Positions 59,193-64,000 of a DNA stretch of 64,000 nucleotides are shown here, in pieces; position 1 is the stretch's first letter, and each line of letters begins with the position of its first letter. Source of the stretch: Glossina fuscipes (lineage: Eukaryota > Arthropoda > Insecta > Diptera > Glossinidae); assembly GCF_014805625.2 (NCBI RefSeq), contig NW_023998415.1, positions 12,133,974 to 12,197,973 on the forward strand, given 5' to 3'. The notes below the pieces were generated by a model. The model was not told the DNA's origin and did not search any database. It worked only from the letters and a program-made list of their open reading frames with translations. Both the position numbers and the translations under genes were made by a program.

Positions 59193-60971
59193 TCACTCAT
59201 TGTTTATTGCCAACATTATCTTTTCCGTTTCGATGGTGACCTTACAATCGCTATTTTTTTCATCGCAAACTTTAGTCTCCGTACCTGTGCTTGTTGATAA
59301 TTTATCTGCAGTAGTGGTTGTGGAGGAGGCAGAATTGCCCGATGACGAATTGCCAGCACAATTATTCACCGCAGTAACTGCCAAAAAGCTATTAGTACTT
59401 TGCAAAGGCATGTTCCGTTGCTGAGCTGATAAACGTCTAGAGCCCTTACGCCAACTACCGCTGCCCGTTCGTTTATGCGTAAGAGCACTATGTTCGTTAA
59501 ATAGTTGGGCTTCTATTTCTTGTTTGCTAACGCAAGTGAATGCTTTGCTAAATGATTTGCGAAAATTATCGCTTAGAAATGCATAAAGTATTGGATTCAT
59601 GGCCGAATTTGAATAAGCCAAACAACCAAAAATCAAGATTAGTAAAATTTCAAAACTTGTTAATTCTCGATGAGTTACGTAGGTAAAAACTAATGATACC
59701 TGCGATACCCAATGCGGTAGCCAACATAATGTATAGACTGTAATTACGATCAATACCAGACGTGTTACCTTCCGATGCGATTTTTTCTTTTCTTTCGATT
59801 TATGCTTTTTCTGTACCGTACGCAATTTCCGTATAACGAGAACGTAAAAGATTAAAATGAAACTCAACGGTATTGCAAAGCCTAAAAGGAATGTATAGAG
59901 TATAAATGTAACGCCTGAATGATTTCGATACATTTCTGGCCAATCGATATTACACGAATAATGAATGCCATCCTCTTGCCTAATTGTAGTGGCAAACAAT
60001 ATAACCGGCAACATAAGTATTACCGAAGTGAACCAAGCAATTAATGTTACCCATTTCGCTATAGGTAAAGTTCGATACCGTGGCGATTCAATGGGATGGC
60101 AGACAGCAATATATCTATCAGCGGCCATTATCAGCAAGAATATGGATGAGGAAAATTGGGTAATGGATGTGCTTACCATATACGCTTTACACATATATTC
60201 ACTAAATTTCCAACTACAAATACGCATTGTGTACAGTAGAAAGGGGATTCCGATTAGAAAACATTCATCGGCTATGGCCAAATTTAATATGTAGATATTT
60301 GTAACGGTTTGCATTTTTGAGAACCTTAACACGACCCAAATAACAAGAGTGTTGCCAAGCAAGCCAATCACACACACCACCGAATACATAATGATGGTGA
60401 ATATGTGAGCCAAGGCATTGCGATTTTCTACACACTCCTGATGCATACTTAATAAATGTTTTGTTTGACCACCTGTTAAACTTATATTGGGATTAATTGA
60501 CCGGTCCACCATCTCTTCAATTTCTTCTTCTAAAGCTGTTAAATCGGTACTAATTACGGTTGGGGTTGATACTGTCTCCGTCGCAGCGACATTAAATGGC
60601 AACAAAGTTGTAATAATGTCGGAATTTGTTAAATTGTTATCAGGCCACATGAAAACTTTATCCAACAACTTTTTCTGTTCACTGTTCCAGTATGCGGTGG
60701 CGTTGGCTGTCGCGGTGTTATCGGCCGGATATTCATTTAATACAATGCCTCCATTGTAGTTATTTACTTTTCCATTCTCCCTTTCTATTGTAGTAAAACT
60801 AGTTGATGTCAGTTCTATTATTGCCGCTGTTTCCGTTATTGTTTGCTTGTTGATTGCTTGTGTTAAACTACAAAAATTTAATAGCAAGGCTATGCCCGTG
60901 ATATTGTATATGACAAACACATGCCATAACTGTTGCCAATATGGCAAAGGCTTTCTTTTTGTTATATTCAT
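59193..60971 (-). CDS. Allatostatin-C / somatostatin-type G-protein-coupled receptor
   Basis: A rhodopsin-class neuropeptide receptor, 592 residues, in one uninterrupted frame. An in-frame TGA lies 33 bases before the ATG. A hydrophobic N-terminal stretch (about 14-38) may be a signal peptide, and NxS/T sites are at 23, 90, 113 and 162. TM1 is about 190-214 ('GNTLVIWVV'). TM2 contains 'NLAIADECF' (D235). C261 and C340 should form the extracellular disulfide. DRY is at 285-287. TM6 holds 'CWLPHW' (416-421). TM7 reads 'YSNSAMNPILYAFLSDNFRK', with NPxxY at 459-463, a hallmark of the somatostatin/allatostatin-C group. A Ser/Thr-rich tail (about 500-570) may be a kinase/arrestin target. In flies this family (AstC-R1, AstC-R2) binds the disulfide-bridged AstC peptide and usually couples to inhibitory G proteins. 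I cannot settle which paralogue this is; the long N-terminus makes me lean to AstC-R2. No frameshift or missing key residue was seen. Confidence 0.92.
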   Translation of the reverse strand: MNITKRKPLPYWQQLWHVFVIYNITGIALLLNFCSLTQAINKQTITETAAIIELTSTSFTTIERENGKVNNYNGGIVLNEYPADNTATANATAYWNSEQKKLLDKVFMWPDNNLTNSDIITTLLPFNVAATETVSTPTVISTDLTALEEEIEEMVDRSINPNISLTGGQTKHLLSMHQECVENRNALAHIFTIIMYSVVCVIGLLGNTLVIWVVLRFSKMQTVTNIYILNLAIADECFLIGIPFLLYTMRICSWKFSEYMCKAYMVSTSITQFSSSIFLLIMAADRYIAVCHPIESPRYRTLPIAKWVTLIAWFTSVILMLPVILFATTIRQEDGIHYSCNIDWPEMYRNHSGVTFILYTFLLGFAIPLSFILIFYVLVIRKLRTVQKKHKSKEKKKSHRKVTRLVLIVITVYTLCWLPHWVSQVSLVFTYVTHRELTSFEILLILIFGCLAYSNSAMNPILYAFLSDNFRKSFSKAFTCVSKQEIEAQLFNEHSALTHKRTGSGSWRKGSRRLSAQQRNMPLQSTNSFLAVTAVNNCAGNSSSGNSASSTTTTADKLSTSTGTETKVCDEKNSDCKVTIETEKIMLAINNE

Positions 60972-62416
60972 TATTTTAATATAGTTATTCTTGCAGTTTT
61001 CAGTTCAGTCGATTTTATGTTCTATTTAACGCATACATGTTGATATCAGATGGGCTAGTGTGGGTATTTATTAAAAAGGAAATCAATTTACCCTTCCTGG
61101 TATGGTATGGTATGAATATAACTCGTATTGTTGTGTTATCTAAGGAAGAGAATGAATAATGAATAGAAAATAAAATTATTATACCGTGAATAAAATCCAT
61201 TTACTATTTGATTTTATTAATTTTATAAAAAAAAAAAAAAAAAAAAAAACAAAAACTTTTATATAAAAATTGAACTTTAAAATTTTGGAATTTCCCTTTC
61301 TTCAATTCTCGGCGAGCAGAACCAAATCCATAGACTACGAAAGCATCTTTATTAAGGGGGAACATCATTATAAATTTTTGCTTTTTAATTGGCTTAATAG
61401 TTGAATTCAATCCCCGCAAAAAAGTTATTCTCTTTTTAATTTCGCTGACACTACGAGGAGAATGCTTGTGTCATATGAATGCCTCCCGGAAAATTGTCGC
61501 CTAATATCTTGCTTTCTTAACACTTAAATATACGGCCAACAATCTCGCCGAATATTACTATTCTTCTACCTTTCCTTCCATCCAAAAAAAAAAAAAATTA
61601 TTAAAAGCCCTTTTATTTTTAGGCTGGTAAGGTAAGGTTACCCCTTAGGGCACATCATATTTTTAATAAACTATCAGATCGCTTCCCGCTAATTTTTTTT
61701 TTTCGCAAAACTATACGCTGCAAATACAATTTCCAAAGTCTATTAAGTATACTATCGGGATTATTTATAAATAAATAAATAAATGAAGCTTTCTCCAAGC
61801 AACATGGAAACAGGTGTATAGCCTGCGGTGAATACAATGCCAAATATTCTAATTGTTATTGTATAAAATCGAACTTGATATTCCGACTTATTGAAAATTC
61901 TCATGTGCTCGAATTTGCGAAATAATGCTCATTATATATATTACACATAGCGTTTTATTAAATCATTCATCAGTAAGAAGATGATGAGATAATAAATTTA
62001 ATTACCTACATTTCGATGCCGTATAATATAATTAATGCACTTAAATAAGCAAATTTGTTAAAAGCATAAGATAAACAACTAATATTCTGTTTACAATTAT
62101 GTTACTTTTACTTTTGCATATGAAATAAAAAAAATAAAATATTAATTATAAATATATAACTATTAACGTATATGTAAATATAAATGTGTAAAAAAATTTA
62201 TTATAACGAAAACGGGCTAAAAGTCCTTTTAAATGAAAATATCAAATAAAAGCGTCACTCCACTCCTTTTCTATACTCAACCTTAGCTTCTGGAACTATA
62301 TTAATTCGGATTCAAGCTCCATAAAACCTGAGAGGTATTCGTATTCAGTGCAGTCGATTTCTATTTCAAATTATATACTACGATGAGCTAATATGCATAT
62401 TATGAAATACCAAAAA
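60972..62416. other. 5' side of the receptor gene; no further gene
   Basis: Presumed 5' untranslated and promoter region of the minus-strand receptor, without a recognisable core promoter. Holds poly-A at 61227-61249 and AT-rich DNA. Short minus frames at 61015-61419 and 61655-61843 lack motifs. Confidence 0.45.
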
Positions 62417-62444
62417 CATTACATGGCCGGTTGGCCATGTAATG
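62417..62444. repeat. Perfect 12-bp inverted repeat with 4-base loop
   Basis: 'cattacatggcc', loop 'ggtt', 'ggccatgtaatg'. It would form a stable hairpin in DNA or RNA. Function unknown. Confidence 0.8.
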
Positions 62445-62559
62445 GCAAGAGGATTGAAAATATCGCCACATACGACTCAAATTTTTGATATCTATTTAAT
62501 ATGCCGACAGGCTAATTTTGTTAAGAAATTTCGAAAACTTCAACTTAATTTCATATTTT

Positions 62560-62780
62560 CATATAGCACCTTTTTCTTAATCAGTGAGTGGTTGTAAAAA
62601 TGCGCCGATCGATTCGCCCCTGGGCGAAAACACGTCAGTGTCTCAAATTCACTCAAAATATATCACAAGTTGCGACCTGCAGATTGAACACAAAAATACA
62701 TGGATAAATTTTAGACGGCCAGACTTTCTCTAAGAAGGCGTTATAGATGGTCAGATCTGAACCATTCTCATTAATGTTCA
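62560..62780. mobile_element. Transposon-derived fragment (DINE-like phrases)
   Basis: 'caagttgcgacctgcagatt' 'gaacacaaaaatacatgga' and 'gacggccagactt' then 'aaggcgttatagatgg' repeat phrases seen at 4710-4760 and 29335-29400. Diverged. Confidence 0.4.
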
Positions 62781-63534
62781 TCGTTGAACCAAAACTCTTC
62801 TTTGTACTGAATTCTATGAAAGTATCTTAAAAATTGCGGCCTGTAGATTAAAAATAAGAGAAAAAGATAGAGAAACGGGCCGACAAGGTTATATCGGCAT
62901 AAAGAAAGCTGAGGTGATATCTGAAATCTTTTTGGACGTTGTATATATCCGGACAAATTAATTGTATCCTTGTAGCACAAATGGTGGAGGTAAAGGTGTA
63001 GTAAAGACTTTTACCAGTTTCTCGACTTTTAAAAAAATCAATTATTACAATAATTAAATACGAAAAATTTTTAACATTTCCTCGCAACTATTCTCTGTAT
63101 TCCATCTTTCTACTACTAAAAAACCAATAATTTATGCTACCATTACCGTGCGACGTTTAAGTGTATCAGTGTTCTTCTTAAACCGACAAAGACACTTTCC
63201 CGATTTTTTTATAATAATTTATAATTAATAATATAAAATATGCTTAGTATTTCTATTAATATATTCATTTTATTGTAATTAATTTATTTTTCTTAATAAG
63301 ATTATTAAGTTTGTTAAAAAATATTATAAACAATTCCTATCAACATATTAATTAAATTAAATATATTTTATACACTTTATTTATATTTTTTTTACTTAAA
63401 TATAAACTTATTACAGATGTTATTACTAAATGTATTATGTTTCCTCTTACCGAGGCAATAAGCGAGCAAATATGTATCTAATAATGTACTAAAGTAGTTA
63501 ACACTTGATTGCTGGAGCGAATCAATTTGTTTTG
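62781..63534. other. No recognised gene; extremely AT-rich part
   Basis: Bases about 63205-63415 are nearly pure A+T. Overlapping minus frames at 62771-63087 have no motif. Confidence 0.45.
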
Positions 63535-63758
63535 TTTTTTTTTTTTTTTTTTTTTTTTTTTTTCTATAACCAATCCCTCAGAGGATGTCCCCTATTCGTG
63601 TAATACGTTGACGATCAGAAAGAAGGTAGGAAAGAGAAAGGATTAGGGGAGAAGTGACTGCAGCTCACTATGGGTGAGTGTTGTGCCTTTACCGAGATTT
63701 TGAAGCCGGAAACACTGGCTTGGTAGCCGCGGTAATTACCCTACTCGGCTATTTAGGC
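63535..63758 (-). mobile_element. tRNA-derived SINE, copy 4 (full length, with tail)
   Basis: On the minus strand the head begins 'gcctaaatagccgagtaggg'. It has a possible 4-bp D stem (gccg/cggc), an A-box-like 'tagccgagtaggg' and a B-box-like 'ggcttcaaaatctcg'. It also has 'taaaggc', which can pair with the first 'gcctaaa' at five of seven positions, a decayed tRNA cloverleaf. The body then runs 'acaacactcacccatag ... cttctcccctaatcc', 'gatcgtcaacg', the 3' signature 'ggggacatcctctgagggat' and an A tail of 29 (plus-strand T run 63535-63563). About 224 bp. Confidence 0.8.
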
Positions 63759-64000
63759 GAATTTACGATTTTATGGCTATATATTCGGGAACACTAAAAA
63801 AAATATTTATTGTTAAATGTGTGCAAACATCAATTTCTTCCCCTTCCCATCCCTTTGTCCACAAAGTCCATATGTGCTATATTTATTTTGCGGCGCAACC
63901 GAGTCAAATTCACTCATTAAATAATTATGTATAGGGAAAATTCGTTGAGAACGGCCAGGCTCCTTATACACCTAACGCAAACATAACGGTCGATGAGCAA
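63759..64000. other. No recognised feature
   Basis: Nothing recognised up to the window end. Confidence 0.4.

Noticed and set aside
59200..60759. Plus-strand frames at 59200-59424, 59965-60294 and 60487-60759
   Set aside because: Shadows of the receptor gene on the opposite strand.
1..64000. A novel multi-gene system such as a defence island, CRISPR array or operon
   Set aside because: The window is eukaryotic intergenic DNA with one receptor gene. No direct-repeat/spacer array or cluster of intact genes is present.
1..64000. Naming a genus (for example tsetse)
   Set aside because: Repeat style and base composition fit several higher flies; without a search the genus cannot be supported.

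Overview
The window is AT-rich eukaryotic DNA with one intact conserved gene in 64 kb. That gene, at 59193-60971 on the minus strand, is an uninterrupted 592-residue receptor of the allatostatin-C / somatostatin family. The repeats point to a higher fly (Diptera, Schizophora): mariner copies of several lineages, Jockey-type non-LTR retrotransposons, DINE-1/INE-1-like (Helentron-type) elements, and long A/T runs and microsatellites. I cannot fix the genus; a calyptrate such as a tsetse or muscid fly is a guess.

Layout. 1-10.4 kb: DINE-like relics with internal repeats of about 153 bp (540-1010, 3150-3480) and non-LTR remnants (3.7-4.1 kb, 5.8-6.7 kb). 10.5-12.3 kb: two decayed mariners. 13.6-18.1 kb: two copies of a tRNA-derived SINE, DINE fragments and a non-LTR relic. 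18.1-26.6 kb: mostly unassigned, with a cluster of AAACGT motifs at 21.3-21.45 kb and two termini of another repeat family. 26.6-28.9 kb: an internally deleted Jockey-type element with ORF1 and ORF2 remnants. 29-34.7 kb: DINE-like pieces around the best transposon here, a mellifera-type mariner at 32885-34128 with both inverted repeats, TA target duplications and an intact D,D34D triad, disabled by a frameshift and a stop. 34.7-46 kb: microsatellites, a 48-base poly-T, a third mariner relic (39.2-39.5 kb), another Jockey-type relic and an R1/LOA-like reverse transcriptase relic (45.2-46.0 kb). 46-48.3 kb: an 854-bp DINE-like element bounded by inverted repeats and a 356-bp pogo/Tigger-type deletion derivative with TA target duplications. 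50-64 kb: two more SINE copies, a reverse transcriptase fragment with an altered YADD motif, weak DINE pieces and the receptor gene.

The rest looks like intergenic DNA built from old transposon insertions. There is no operon-like or multi-gene system, CRISPR array, rRNA or convincing functional tRNA. The items most worth follow-up are the SINE family, the pogo-type mini-element, the DINE-like elements with shared internal repeats, and several short unexplained repeats. Transposon identities were judged by reading translations against remembered family motifs, so subfamily names are inference.
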